Shown here in pieces: positions 1-8,532 of a DNA stretch of 64,000 nt. Each line of letters opens with the position of its first letter. Positions within the stretch are counted from its first letter, which is position 1. Both the position numbers and the translations under genes were made by a program. Origin of the DNA: JAKOVR01 sp031415655 (GTDB lineage Bacteria; Actinomycetota; Acidimicrobiia; Acidimicrobiales; Acidimicrobilacustridaceae); contig JANOSD010000190.1 of the NCBI GenBank assembly GCA_031415655.1, positions 51,691 to 115,690 of the forward strand, read 5' to 3'. The notes under the pieces were generated by a model. It saw nothing but the letters and a program-made list of their open reading frames with translations, had not been told where the DNA came from and did not search any database.

Positions 1-113
1 AACGTGGATATCTGGGCTCCGTCCGGGGCCAGGTTTCCGAGGACAAAACAACACCGGAGCAACGGCACCAGTTGTCCGGGTTCGGATGTCACGTCGGGCA
101 TACTCGCAGCACC

Positions 114-1361
114 ATGCGGTCCACACGCGCTATCCGGGAGTTTCTGGCCACCGAAGCCGCTGGCGGCATCGCCCTGATGGCCGCCACCGCGATCGCCCTC
201 ATGCTGGCCAATTCCCCGTTGCACGACGGCTACGAGCGACTCCTCGGAAGTGAGGTGGCTGGACTCTCCACCCACACGCTGGTGGAGAAGGGTCTCATGT
301 CGATCTTCTTTTTCGTGGTCGGGCTTGAGATCAAACGAGAGGTCGTCGATGGCGAACTGCGCTCGATGCGCACCGCCTTACTGCCGGTGTGTTGTGCCGT
401 CGGCGGAGCGGTGGTGCCGGCGCTCATCTATCTCGCAATCACCTCCGGGACAGCAGCCCAATCGGGCTGGGGGATCCCGATGGCCACCGACATTGCCTTC
501 GCCGTTGGGGTGATGGCACTGCTCGGCACCCGCGCCCCCACCAGTCTCAAGGTGTTCGTGTTGGCCTTGGCCGTGGCCGACGACCTCATCGCCATCGCCG
601 TGATCGCCGTCTTCTACAGCAGCGGCGTGAGCCTCATCGCACTGGTCGCGGCCGCCTCAGGCATGGCCGGCATCGTGGTGCTCCGCCGGTTCCATGTGCA
701 CCACCCGCTCCCCTTCGTGGCCATCGGGATCGGGGTCTACTCCGCCACCGCCGTCTCGGGGGTCAGCCCCACCATCGCCGCCGTCGGCCTCGCCTTTGCC
801 ATACCCGCCCGTTCCCACATTGCCGGCGAGGACCCCAAACCGGAAGATGCCGCCGACATCGATCCGCCGGCGATGGCCGAACGCCTCGAACACCTACTTC
901 ACCCCTATGTGGCCTTTCTGGTGATGCCGCTGTTCGCCCTTGCCAACGCCGGGGTGCGTATCTCCGCCGACGCCCTCGCCACCCCCGAAGCGCAGCGGGC
1001 AGCGCTCGGCATCGTGGTGGGCCTTGTGGTCGGAAAGCTCGTGGGCATCGTGGGAACCGCCGCCCTTCTCGTCGGCTTACAGCGAGCCGACCTGCCTGAC
1101 GACACGTCGTGGACACAGTTCGTGGGCGCCTCCGCCCTCGCCGGCATTGGCTTCACGGTGTCGTTGTTCGTGGCCAGCCTGTCGTTCCCCGGCGGGGGGT
1201 CATTGGACGCCAGCCTCGGCACGGCGGCGCGCCTCGGCATCCTCGCCGGGTCCGCCATCGCCGCTGTGGTCGGTTCCGCGGTCCTGCTCGTTACTGGGCG
1301 AGGAGCGCTGCGCCGCCCACGTCGAGCAGATGCCGTGCCAGGTCAGCACCGATTCGGGTGA
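114..1361 (+). CDS. nhaA: Na+/H+ antiporter NhaA
   Basis: Inner-membrane antiporter expected to exchange cytoplasmic Na+ for external H+ for pH and sodium homeostasis. The protein (about 415 aa) is hydrophobic with many membrane segments. It shows the family hallmarks MATDIAFAVG (the conserved Asp of helix IV) and the Asp pair in LAVADDLIAIA (helix V) that carries out ion exchange. I place the start at the ATG at 114, giving MRSTRAIREFL, which is typical of the family; an earlier in-frame ATG at 72 adds an atypical leader. The last 20 or so residues overlap the 3' end of the convergent hemC by about 71 bp, so the tail is probably non-essential. No recognisable gene lies in positions 1-113. 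Confidence 0.93.
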   Translation: MRSTRAIREFLATEAAGGIALMAATAIALMLANSPLHDGYERLLGSEVAGLSTHTLVEKGLMSIFFFVVGLEIKREVVDGELRSMRTALLPVCCAVGGAVVPALIYLAITSGTAAQSGWGIPMATDIAFAVGVMALLGTRAPTSLKVFVLALAVADDLIAIAVIAVFYSSGVSLIALVAAASGMAGIVVLRRFHVHHPLPFVAIGIGVYSATAVSGVSPTIAAVGLAFAIPARSHIAGEDPKPEDAADIDPPAMAERLEHLLHPYVAFLVMPLFALANAGVRISADALATPEAQRAALGIVVGLVVGKLVGIVGTAALLVGLQRADLPDDTSWTQFVGASALAGIGFTVSLFVASLSFPGGGSLDASLGTAARLGILAGSAIAAVVGSAVLLVTGRGALRRPRRADAVPGQHRFG

Positions 1362-2211
1362 CGTCGGGCCGCTCGTGGTCGACGTAGTGGTGACGAAGGA
1401 TCGACGAGCCGTCGAGGGCGGCCAAAAGACCTCGAACCTTGATGGCACCATCGGGCGCAACCGTGGCGAAACAACCGGCAGGCAGATTGCAGTCGCCGCC
1501 GAGTTCTCGGAGGAACGACCGCTCGATCTCGACCGCCAATCGAGAAGCGGGATCCTCAAGCCGGGCCACCCGCTCCACGAGCTCGCTCGGAGCATCGGCC
1601 CGCCGCTCCACGACCAGCGCTCCCTGGGCTACCTGCGGGAGCATCACCTCGGCCGAAAACACATCGGCCACCAGCCCTCGCTCTCGCACAGAACCGGACA
1701 GGCCGAGCCGGTCGAGGGCCGCCGCCGCCATCACGATCGCCCCACCAGTTGGGACTTTGTCGAGGCGGGTGGCGATGTTGCCGCGCAGCCCTTCGAACTG
1801 GAGGTCTGGGCGCACGTTGGCCAGCTGGGCTTTCCGCCGCACCGATCCGGTGGCAATCGTCGCCCCGGTAGGCAGCGATGCCAGCGGCGCATGGCCAACG
1901 AGCACATCGCGGGGATCGGCCCGAAGTGGCACGGCGCCGATCACCAGCTCATCGGGACTCACCGCCGGCATGTCCTTGCCGGAGTGCACGGCCAAGTCGG
2001 CCCGACCATCGAGGATCGCCGCCTGGATCTCCTTGACGAATACGCCCTTCCCGCCCATCTCCCAAATGGGTAGGTCGAGCCGTTTGTCGGCGTGGGTTTC
2101 GATCACCACGAGCTCGCAAACCCCACCGAGCTCAGCCGCCACAAACTCGGCCTGCCAAAGCGCCAGCGCGCTGCCGCGGGTGGCGATCCGCACCGGACGA
2201 CGTGAGCTCAA
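1291..2211 (-). CDS. hemC: Hydroxymethylbilane synthase (porphobilinogen deaminase)
   Basis: Cytoplasmic enzyme that polymerises four porphobilinogen units to hydroxymethylbilane in tetrapyrrole synthesis. At 306 aa it has the normal family length. The N-terminus has IATRGSALALWQA, the middle has HSGKDMPA and GSVRRKAQL, and the cofactor-attachment region contains GGDCNLPAGC, whose first Cys would carry the dipyrromethane cofactor. The apparent start is a TTG at 2211 overlapping the hemA stop by 4 bp (TTGA), so translation is probably coupled to hemA. It is last in the rex-dehydrogenase-hemA-hemC run and converges on nhaA. Confidence 0.95.
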   Translation of the reverse strand: MSSRRPVRIATRGSALALWQAEFVAAELGGVCELVVIETHADKRLDLPIWEMGGKGVFVKEIQAAILDGRADLAVHSGKDMPAVSPDELVIGAVPLRADPRDVLVGHAPLASLPTGATIATGSVRRKAQLANVRPDLQFEGLRGNIATRLDKVPTGGAIVMAAAALDRLGLSGSVRERGLVADVFSAEVMLPQVAQGALVVERRADAPSELVERVARLEDPASRLAVEIERSFLRELGGDCNLPAGCFATVAPDGAIKVRGLLAALDGSSILRHHYVDHERPDVTRIGADLARHLLDVGGAALLAQ

Positions 2212-3467
2212 AGGTCGAACAGGTCGCGGAGCGACTCGGCGAGCCGTTCGCCTTTGGCCGATCCGGCGGCGTCCTTCACCCGAACGGTGGGGTCGTGGAG
2301 CAGCTTGGCCACGATGCCCTTGGTGAGGGCCTCTACCGCTTCGAGCTCGCGAGGGTCGAGGTTCGCCAAGCGGGCCCGGAAACGGTCGAGTTCGGCGGCA
2401 CGCACTTCCTCGGCCTTGCCGTGCAGCGATCCCACCAACGGCGCAACCTCACGGGCGGACGCAACGGACAAGAACCGCGCCAGCTCGTCTTCCACGATCG
2501 TGCGAACCTTGCCCACTTCGCAACGACGCTCGTTCATCCCGGCCTCGGCGAAGGCCCGAAGATCGTCCATGTCGAGCAGGGTGACGCCGGCAAGCTGCGC
2601 AGCCGCGGGATCAATGTCGCGCGGCACGGCGACGTCGACGATGAGCAACGGCGCATCGTTGCGACCGGCCATCACTCCGGCCAGCTCGCCGTGCTCGACC
2701 AGCAACGACGAGGCCCCGGTGGAGGTGAGCAGCAGATCAACCTCGGCGAGTTGATCGAGGAGAGCGTCGAGCCGCACGGGCTCCCCGCCCACTCGCGCCG
2801 CCAGTTCCTCGGCTCGTTCCCACGTGCGGTTGGCAATTCGTACCGAGGCTGGTGCTTCGGCACCGAGGGCACGCACCATTCCTTCGCCCATATCGCCGGC
2901 ACCCAGAACCAGGATGCGCTGGCCGGCGAGGGTGCCGAGCCGCTCCTTGGCCATGGCGACGGCGGCGGTGGAAACCGACGCGATGTGGCGGGCGATGGCG
3001 GTGTCGGTGCGGGCCCGCTTGCCAACCTCAAGGGCGTGACGGAACAGACCGTTGAGCTGGGTTCCCGTAGCCCGTTCGGTGCGGGCCAATTCCCAGGCGG
3101 AACGCACCTGTCCGAGGATTTCGGTCTCGCCCACGACGGCGGAGTCGAGGCCGGCGGCCACGGAAAACAGGTGCTGCACAGCGACGTCGTCGTAGTGCAC
3201 GTAGAGGTGGTCGGTGAAGTCTTCTGGCGGAAGAAACGAGGACTCGCCGAGGAAATCGCGCACATCACGAAAGGCCCCGTGGAATCGTTCCGCGACGACA
3301 TAGACCTCGGTGCGATTGCAGGTGGAAAGCACCACCGCTTCGCTCACGTTGTCGCGACCGACGACGTCGTGGAGCGCCTTCACCAACCGATCGTCGGAAA
3401 GGGACATTCGCTCGAGCAGATCGAGCGGAGCGGTGCGGTGATTCAGACCGATGACGACGACAGACAC
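2208..3467 (-). CDS. hemA: Glutamyl-tRNA reductase
   Basis: First committed enzyme of the C5 route to 5-aminolaevulinate: it reduces glutamyl-tRNA(Glu) to glutamate-1-semialdehyde using NADPH. The N-terminus VVIGLNHRTAPLDLLE and the catalytic segment VVLSTCNRTEVY (Cys nucleophile) are diagnostic. They are followed by the Rossmann segment ILVLGAGDMGEGMV and a C-terminal dimerisation region. Length (419 aa) is normal. The start is a GTG at 3467, inside the 3' end of the upstream dehydrogenase gene (25-bp overlap), which argues for one transcript and translational coupling. Its presence means this organism makes haem precursors by the tRNA-dependent pathway. Confidence 0.96.
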   Translation of the reverse strand: MSVVVIGLNHRTAPLDLLERMSLSDDRLVKALHDVVGRDNVSEAVVLSTCNRTEVYVVAERFHGAFRDVRDFLGESSFLPPEDFTDHLYVHYDDVAVQHLFSVAAGLDSAVVGETEILGQVRSAWELARTERATGTQLNGLFRHALEVGKRARTDTAIARHIASVSTAAVAMAKERLGTLAGQRILVLGAGDMGEGMVRALGAEAPASVRIANRTWERAEELAARVGGEPVRLDALLDQLAEVDLLLTSTGASSLLVEHGELAGVMAGRNDAPLLIVDVAVPRDIDPAAAQLAGVTLLDMDDLRAFAEAGMNERRCEVGKVRTIVEDELARFLSVASAREVAPLVGSLHGKAEEVRAAELDRFRARLANLDPRELEAVEALTKGIVAKLLHDPTVRVKDAAGSAKGERLAESLRDLFDL

Positions 3468-4099
3468 GCCTGGAGGCGCTCCTTAGCTTCGGCGAGGCGG
3501 CCCTCGCGGATCAGCTCTAGCATTCCCGAGGACAGGGCTTCTTGCCAAGCCAAGCCCTCGGTTGAGCGGCCGGCGGCCACGATGGTTTCCCGTTCTTCGG
3601 CGAGCATGTCCATGAGTGTGGCGTATTCGGAGCCGAACTCCTCCGTGTATGTCTCTCGCAGCCATCTTGAGAGCGCCGGGCTGCGCCCACGGGTAGAGAA
3701 GGTGACCAGCAAGTCCCCCTGACGAACCCGACTCGGCAGGGTAAACGAGCAGTTGGCAGGATCGTCGGCGCTGTTGCACCAGATCCCGCGTTCGGTCGCG
3801 TCGGCAAAGACTGCGGCGTTGACCGTTGGGTCGTCGGTGGCGGTGATCACGAGATAGGCACCGTCGAGATCGGCCGCCGTGTAGCGCCGTTCGTCCCAGC
3901 GCAGCGACGCCGGCGGAGTGAGGCCATCGCCCAACATCTGCGTGACTGGTCGGACCAGCGGCGCCACCACGTGCACGGCGGCCTCACATTCGAGCAGCCC
4001 GGCAACTTTGGCCGCCGCCACCACGCCACCCCCGACCACCAAACATCGTTGGCCCGACACCAACAGATTCACGGGGTAGAGCGGAACCGAGACTGGCAT
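3443..4099 (-). CDS. Precorrin-2 dehydrogenase / sirohydrochlorin ferrochelatase-like (CysG N-terminal family)
   Basis: Probably oxidises precorrin-2 to sirohydrochlorin with NAD+, on the branch to sirohaem or cobalamin. The 218-aa protein begins with the family signature PLYPVNLLVSGQRCLVVGGG (Rossmann GGG), then has TDDPTVNAAVFADATERGIWCNSADDPANCSF and RGRSPALSRWLRE, matching the Met8p/CysG N-terminal domain. No methyltransferase domain is attached. It sits between rex and hemA with a 1-bp overlap to rex and 25 bp to hemA. In actinobacterial rex-hemA loci this gene can be annotated only as a bifunctional sirohaem synthase-like protein, so its precise activity is inferred. Confidence 0.85.
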   Translation of the reverse strand: MPVSVPLYPVNLLVSGQRCLVVGGGVVAAAKVAGLLECEAAVHVVAPLVRPVTQMLGDGLTPPASLRWDERRYTAADLDGAYLVITATDDPTVNAAVFADATERGIWCNSADDPANCSFTLPSRVRQGDLLVTFSTRGRSPALSRWLRETYTEEFGSEYATLMDMLAEERETIVAAGRSTEGLAWQEALSSGMLELIREGRLAEAKERLQACLSSSSV

Positions 4100-4866
4100 C
4101 AGCTACCAACCGCCGTCGGCTGTTGACCGCCAGTAACGCCTTCCGCTCGCTGGCGGTAGAAGCTCAGAATCTGCAACTCCACGGCGAGGTCGACCTTACG
4201 CAATGACGCCTCACCAGGCACCGAAACAACGGCAGGGGCGAAATTGAGCACCGAGGTAATCCCGGCCGCAACCATTCGATCGGCCACGCTTTGCGCCACC
4301 GATGCCGGCGTTGCGATGATGCCGATCGCCGCCCCGAGTTCGGCGACGATCAACGGCAGCTCGTCGATGTGACGGACCGTGAGCTCACCCAACGAGGTAC
4401 CCACCTTCGCCGGATCGGCGTCGACCAACGCCGCGACCGGAAATCCGCGGCTACCGAAGCCGCCATAGTTGGCAAGGGCAGCACCGAGATTGCCAATTCC
4501 GGCGATCACCACGGGCCAATCCTTCATCAGCCCGAGCGCTCGTCGCATCTGAAACATCAGGTATTTGACGTCGTACCCCACGCCCCGCGTGCCGTACGAC
4601 CCGAGATAGCTGAGGTCCTTGCGTACTTTTGCGGCGTTCACACCGGCGAGGTCGGCCAGGCGTTCCGATGAAATCGTCTCTTCGGCTTCCTCGTGCACGT
4701 CGACAAGAATTCGGAGATAGATGGGAAGCCGGGTGACGGTAGCGTCAGGGATTCGACGGAGCCGTTCTGGGGCCACGGCTCCTTCCGAATCGGTGCCGCC
4801 ATTCGACGCCGCCGGCCGGGTTTGATGGTGGGGACGGGCGCCGCTCGACCCGTTGTCGCCAGACAT
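4099..4866 (-). CDS. rex: Redox-sensing transcriptional repressor Rex
   Basis: NADH/NAD+-sensing repressor of respiratory and fermentative genes. A disordered N-terminus of about 35 aa is followed by a winged-helix DNA-binding domain (RLPIYLRILVDV, KVRKDLSYLGSYGTRGVGYDV). A Rossmann domain with VVIAGIGNLGAAL then binds NAD(H). The length of 255 aa is usual for actinobacteria. It heads the rex-dehydrogenase-hemA-hemC run, the classic actinobacterial arrangement that couples haem synthesis to redox state. Upstream lies one good Rex half-site (see the regulatory entry). Confidence 0.95.
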   Translation of the reverse strand: MSGDNGSSGARPHHQTRPAASNGGTDSEGAVAPERLRRIPDATVTRLPIYLRILVDVHEEAEETISSERLADLAGVNAAKVRKDLSYLGSYGTRGVGYDVKYLMFQMRRALGLMKDWPVVIAGIGNLGAALANYGGFGSRGFPVAALVDADPAKVGTSLGELTVRHIDELPLIVAELGAAIGIIATPASVAQSVADRMVAAGITSVLNFAPAVVSVPGEASLRKVDLAVELQILSFYRQRAEGVTGGQQPTAVGS

Positions 4867-4887
4867 GATCTGCGCAGGCTAGCGGCC

Positions 4888-4906
4888 CTTTTCACGAGTT
4901 CACAAA
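4888..4906 (-). promoter_or_regulatory. Possible Rex operator (half-site)
   Basis: On the minus strand, 22 bp upstream of rex, TTGTGAAC matches one arm of the actinobacterial Rex operator (TTGTGAAC-NN-GTTCACAA). The second arm (GTGAAAAG) is poor, so this is only a candidate for autoregulation. Confidence 0.3.
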
Positions 4907-4932
4907 GCGGCCCGAACCACCCCAATCGGCGC

Positions 4933-4976
4933 TCTGGATGACATTCCGCCCGTATGCGGGCGGATTCTCATCCAGA
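4933..4976 (+). repeat. Palindromic dispersed repeat, copy 1
   Basis: A 44-bp imperfect palindrome. The left arm TCTGGATGACATTCCGCCCG and right arm CGGGCGGATTCTCATCCAGA are separated by a 4-bp loop. It belongs to the family with four more copies at 51-54 kb and is the most diverged copy. It lies between rex and the downstream acyl-CoA-ligase-like gene. Confidence 0.85.
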
Positions 4977-5024
4977 ACGAATCGGACCCGCATTTGGGAA
5001 CCGTGGGCGAGGACGAAAAGCCGG

Positions 5025-6533
5025 TCAGCGCAGGGCGCGTCGGAGCACTTTGCCGCCGGAGCCTTGGGGCAATTCATCCACGAACATCACCTTGCTCGGG
5101 CACTTGTAGCGGGCGACTCGCTCCGAACACCAGGCGATGATGTCGTCTTCCTCCGCCGATACGCCATCGGCCAACACCACAAAGGCCTTCACCGCTTCAC
5201 CGGAATGGGGGTGGGGAACGCCAATCACGGCGCAGGCTTCGACCGCCGGGTGCTCGATAAGGACGCCTTCGATCTCGGCCGGGAACACATTAAAGCCGGA
5301 CACGATGATGATGTCCTTGGCCCGATCGACGAGGTAGAGATAACCATCGTCGTCGATCACGGCAACGTCGCCAGTGCGGAGCCAACCGTCGGCGCTGAGC
5401 ACGCTGGCGCTGGCCGACACATCGTTCCAGTAGCCCTTAAACACGTTTGGCCCGCGGACCCACACTTCGCCCGAATCACCCACCAAAGCATCTTCGCCAT
5501 CGGCGTCGACCAAACGGACCTCTACGCCGGGCACGATCGTGCCAATCGAGCCTCGCGGCGCATCCGTGCCGGTGGCAGTGCTCACGACCGGTGCTGTCTC
5601 GGTGAGGCCGTAACCCTCACGAAGTACGAGGTCGAACTTGTCGTCGATGGCTTGGGCCGTTTCGATGGAGAGCTTGGCCGCGCCGGACACGGCAAGGCGC
5701 ACCGAGGCGAAGGCGCGGGGGCTGGCGCCTGGCAACGCTGCCCATGCCGACCACATCGTGGGAGGACCACTGACCACCGTGATGCCGTGGTTCTCGATCG
5801 CCTCGAGGGCCGAGGATGGGTCGAAGCGCTCGATGAGCACAACCGACGAACCCTGGTAGAGCGAGAGGTTCAGCACGACGTTAAGGCCGAAGATATGGAA
5901 CATCGGGAGCACGCCCAACACCCGGTCGGCGGGGGTTTGTGAACGGCCCGGATGAGCTTGCGTTTGTTCGAGGTTCGACAACAGGTTGCCGTGGGTGAGC
6001 ATCGCCGCTTTGGGCGTTCCGGCGGTGCCGCTCGTGAACATGAGCACGGCCAGCTCATCGGTTTGGCGTTCCACCATGTTGGCGGGGGACGAAGCCATGA
6101 CGTCGTCGAGCAGGACCGCGCCGGGGTAGTCGACACCCGCGGTGGCAATGACGTGCTCAAGGTCGGGAACGTCGGAGCGGTTGATGGCCGTGAGGGCGGG
6201 AATCACCCCGGGGGTAGCGATGAGCACCTTGGCGCCGGTGACGGCGAGGTACTTCTCGATCTCCGGTGCGGGCATGGCGGGGTTCACCGGTACCACCACG
6301 GCACCCACACCCAGCGACGCCAGGTAGCTCACCACGAAGTACCAGTTGTTTCCGCAGGCAACGGCCACACGGTCGCCTGGCTCCACGCCCAGTTCGATGA
6401 GCCCGCCGCGAAAGCCTGCTACTTGCTGCCCGAGGGCCCCGTAGGTAGTGGTCTTGCCGCGACTAATGACGGCGACCGAGTCGGCGGGATGGGTGTCGAT
6501 GATCGCGGCCAGATTCACAAGCCCATGCTCCAA
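5025..6533 (-). CDS. AMP-forming acyl-CoA synthetase/ligase
   Basis: Member of the ANL adenylating superfamily: ATP-dependent activation of a carboxylic acid, probably a fatty or aromatic acid, followed by thioesterification to CoA. The 502-aa protein has the P-loop-like motif MFTSGTAGTPKAAMLTHGNL (about residue 170) and REGYGLTETAPV. It also has GWLRTGDVAVIDDDGYLYLVDR and the C-terminal catalytic Lys in GSGGKVLRRALR. Substrate cannot be read from sequence. It is a single gene, separated from rex by a palindromic repeat and divergent from the ABC exporter. Confidence 0.88.
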   Translation of the reverse strand: MEHGLVNLAAIIDTHPADSVAVISRGKTTTYGALGQQVAGFRGGLIELGVEPGDRVAVACGNNWYFVVSYLASLGVGAVVVPVNPAMPAPEIEKYLAVTGAKVLIATPGVIPALTAINRSDVPDLEHVIATAGVDYPGAVLLDDVMASSPANMVERQTDELAVLMFTSGTAGTPKAAMLTHGNLLSNLEQTQAHPGRSQTPADRVLGVLPMFHIFGLNVVLNLSLYQGSSVVLIERFDPSSALEAIENHGITVVSGPPTMWSAWAALPGASPRAFASVRLAVSGAAKLSIETAQAIDDKFDLVLREGYGLTETAPVVSTATGTDAPRGSIGTIVPGVEVRLVDADGEDALVGDSGEVWVRGPNVFKGYWNDVSASASVLSADGWLRTGDVAVIDDDGYLYLVDRAKDIIIVSGFNVFPAEIEGVLIEHPAVEACAVIGVPHPHSGEAVKAFVVLADGVSAEEDDIIAWCSERVARYKCPSKVMFVDELPQGSGGKVLRRALR

Positions 6534-6648
6534 AGCGAGAGGGTTACAAACAACTCACAGTACCGCTGAACGGAACACTACGTGCGATCGAGTGAGATAT
6601 TCGTGGAGTTCGTCACTGCTTGCTGCGTTCACCGGGCAGACTGTGGGA

Positions 6649-7656
6649 GTGACGGCGGCCATCAGCACGACAGACCTGACGCGGGGCTTCGCCAGCGGCC
6701 TCGCCCTCGACGGCGTCACCCTCTCCGTCGAACCGGGTGAGGTATTGGCGTTGCTCGGCCCCAATGGGGCGGGCAAGACCACGACCGTACGGATGCTCAA
6801 CGGCCTGCTCGCACCCCATCGCGGTTCGTCGATGGTTCTGGGGTTGAACCCGGCAGTCGACGGCAACGCGGTGCGGGAACGCACCGGGGTGCTCACCGAG
6901 AATGCCGGCCTCGACGATCGGCTCACCACCCGGGAGAACCTCGAGTTCACGGCCCGGATGCGGGGCTTTTCGCCCGACGAGAGCCGGCGTCGCACCGACG
7001 AGCTGCTTGAACGGTTCGGCATGACCGAACGAGCGAACGACCTCACCCAAGGCTTTTCGACGGGGCAACGCAAACGGGTGGCGTTAGCTCGTGCGTTGTT
7101 GCACGAACCGGAGGTGCTGTTCCTCGACGAACCCACCTCAGGCCTCGATCCCACCGGCACTCGTGATGTCATTGAGCTGGTCTCCGACCTGGCGGGCGAA
7201 GGGCGCACCATCGTGCTGGCCACTCATTTTCTCGGTGAAGCGGGCAAACTCGCCGATCGCATGGCGGTGCTGCACCGTGGCCGACTGATGGCCTTTGGCG
7301 CCCCCGACGAGCTCGCCCGCGACCTCTGGCAAGGCATCGCCGCCGAGATCGACTGCGGCGGACCGATCGGTGAGGTCAAACTCGCCACGTTGCGGAGCCT
7401 GCCTGGGGTGCTTGAGGTTAGCGAACAGGCCGACGGCGTTTCGTTGCGCGTCGACAATCGCGCCACCGTGCCCCGAATCGTGGTGGCCCTCGTCGGCCTC
7501 GACGTGCCGGTATTCGGCGCCGAGGCCCACAATCCCACGTTGGAAGACGTCTACTTTGCCGTGGAGAAACGAATCGAAGCGGAGGCGGGCGCGCCGATTA
7601 GCGACGGCTTCCTCGCCCGGACCCGATCAGGCGACGGCCAGAACGAGGACATCTGA
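6649..7656 (+). CDS. ABC-2 type exporter, ATP-binding protein
   Basis: Cytoplasmic ATPase of an ABC-2 exporter. It shows Walker A LLGPNGAGKTTTVRMLNG, the signature FSTGQRKRVALARALL, Walker B EVLFLDEPTSGLDP and the switch His in LATHFLGE, then a C-terminal DrrA-type extension. I use the GTG at 6649 (VTAAISTTDLTRGF). The stop codon overlaps the ATG of the permease gene (TGATG), so the two form a translationally coupled pair. The exported substrate is unknown; drugs, lipids or copper-type exporters share this architecture. Confidence 0.9.
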   Translation: MTAAISTTDLTRGFASGLALDGVTLSVEPGEVLALLGPNGAGKTTTVRMLNGLLAPHRGSSMVLGLNPAVDGNAVRERTGVLTENAGLDDRLTTRENLEFTARMRGFSPDESRRRTDELLERFGMTERANDLTQGFSTGQRKRVALARALLHEPEVLFLDEPTSGLDPTGTRDVIELVSDLAGEGRTIVLATHFLGEAGKLADRMAVLHRGRLMAFGAPDELARDLWQGIAAEIDCGGPIGEVKLATLRSLPGVLEVSEQADGVSLRVDNRATVPRIVVALVGLDVPVFGAEAHNPTLEDVYFAVEKRIEAEAGAPISDGFLARTRSGDGQNEDI

Positions 7657-8468
7657 TGAGTCGGAACTGGACCGCAATCAAAACCGTGATCGCCAAGGAC
7701 ATCCGCGCCGTGCGACGGAGCAAATCAATCACCATTCCTATGTTCTCGGTGCCGGCGGTCCTCCTTATCGTGCTGCCCGTTGGCATGGGCATCTTCGCCA
7801 CGTCGGTTCCTACGGAACAGATGGAAACGGCGCTCAGCTCGCCGATCGTGCGGGAGATCGTGAAGCCGATCCTGGAGTTACCCAGCCGCGAGCGCCTCGT
7901 GGTGCTGATTCTTGGGTACATGCTCTCGCCCCTGCTGCTCGTGATCCCGCTGATGGTTTCCGCCGTTCTCGCTGCCGACTCGTTCGCCGGGGAAAAGGAA
8001 CGGCGCACGTTGGAGGGGCTGCTCCTACTTCCCATCGACGACCGAGACCTGTTCATCGCCAAGGTGTTGGGGGCATTCCTCCCGGCCGTGGCGATCACCT
8101 GGATCAGCGCGGTGTTCTATGCCGTCATTTGCAATGCCATCGCCTGGCCCACCCTCGGTCGACTCTTTTTGCCCTTCACCCAGTGGACGATCACGATGCT
8201 GTGGGTCGCCCCCGCGGTTGCCCTCCTTGCGCTGGGCTTACTAGTGATCGTCAGCAGCAAAGCCAAGACCACCCAAGAAGCGAATCAGCTCGGCGGCGCC
8301 GTGATTCTCCCGCTCGTTTTTGTCGCCGCCGCGCAGTCGAGCGGCCTCATGTTGGCGCCAGTCATCGGCGTCCTGGTGGCAGGGTCGCTCGTATGGGCGC
8401 TCGCCCTTGGCCTCATCACGTTCAACGCCCGGCGATTCACCCGCGACCGACTCGCCTCACGCTCCTAA
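7656..8468 (+). CDS. ABC-2 type exporter, permease
   Basis: Integral membrane partner of the preceding ATPase. At 270 aa with about six hydrophobic segments, it has the loop SFAGEKERRTLEGLLLLPID, characteristic of ABC-2 permeases such as the NatB/YhaP type. It starts with ATG inside the stop codon of the ATPase gene. Nothing in the neighbourhood identifies the substrate. Confidence 0.85.
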   Translation: MSRNWTAIKTVIAKDIRAVRRSKSITIPMFSVPAVLLIVLPVGMGIFATSVPTEQMETALSSPIVREIVKPILELPSRERLVVLILGYMLSPLLLVIPLMVSAVLAADSFAGEKERRTLEGLLLLPIDDRDLFIAKVLGAFLPAVAITWISAVFYAVICNAIAWPTLGRLFLPFTQWTITMLWVAPAVALLALGLLVIVSSKAKTTQEANQLGGAVILPLVFVAAAQSSGLMLAPVIGVLVAGSLVWALALGLITFNARRFTRDRLASRS

Positions 8469-8532
8469 GCGGAGCAACCCACGGCGGAGGGCGACGCGGT
8501 TCTGTGACCCGCACCACCTACAGTTTCCGCCC

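Noticed and set aside
2202..3722. Long plus-strand reading frame opposite hemA and the dehydrogenase gene
   Set aside because: It is antisense to well-supported genes and has the Gly/His/Arg-rich composition typical of a shadow frame in GC-rich DNA.
4938..5942. Long plus-strand frame opposite the acyl-CoA ligase gene
   Set aside because: Antisense to a gene with clear adenylation motifs; no recognisable protein features.
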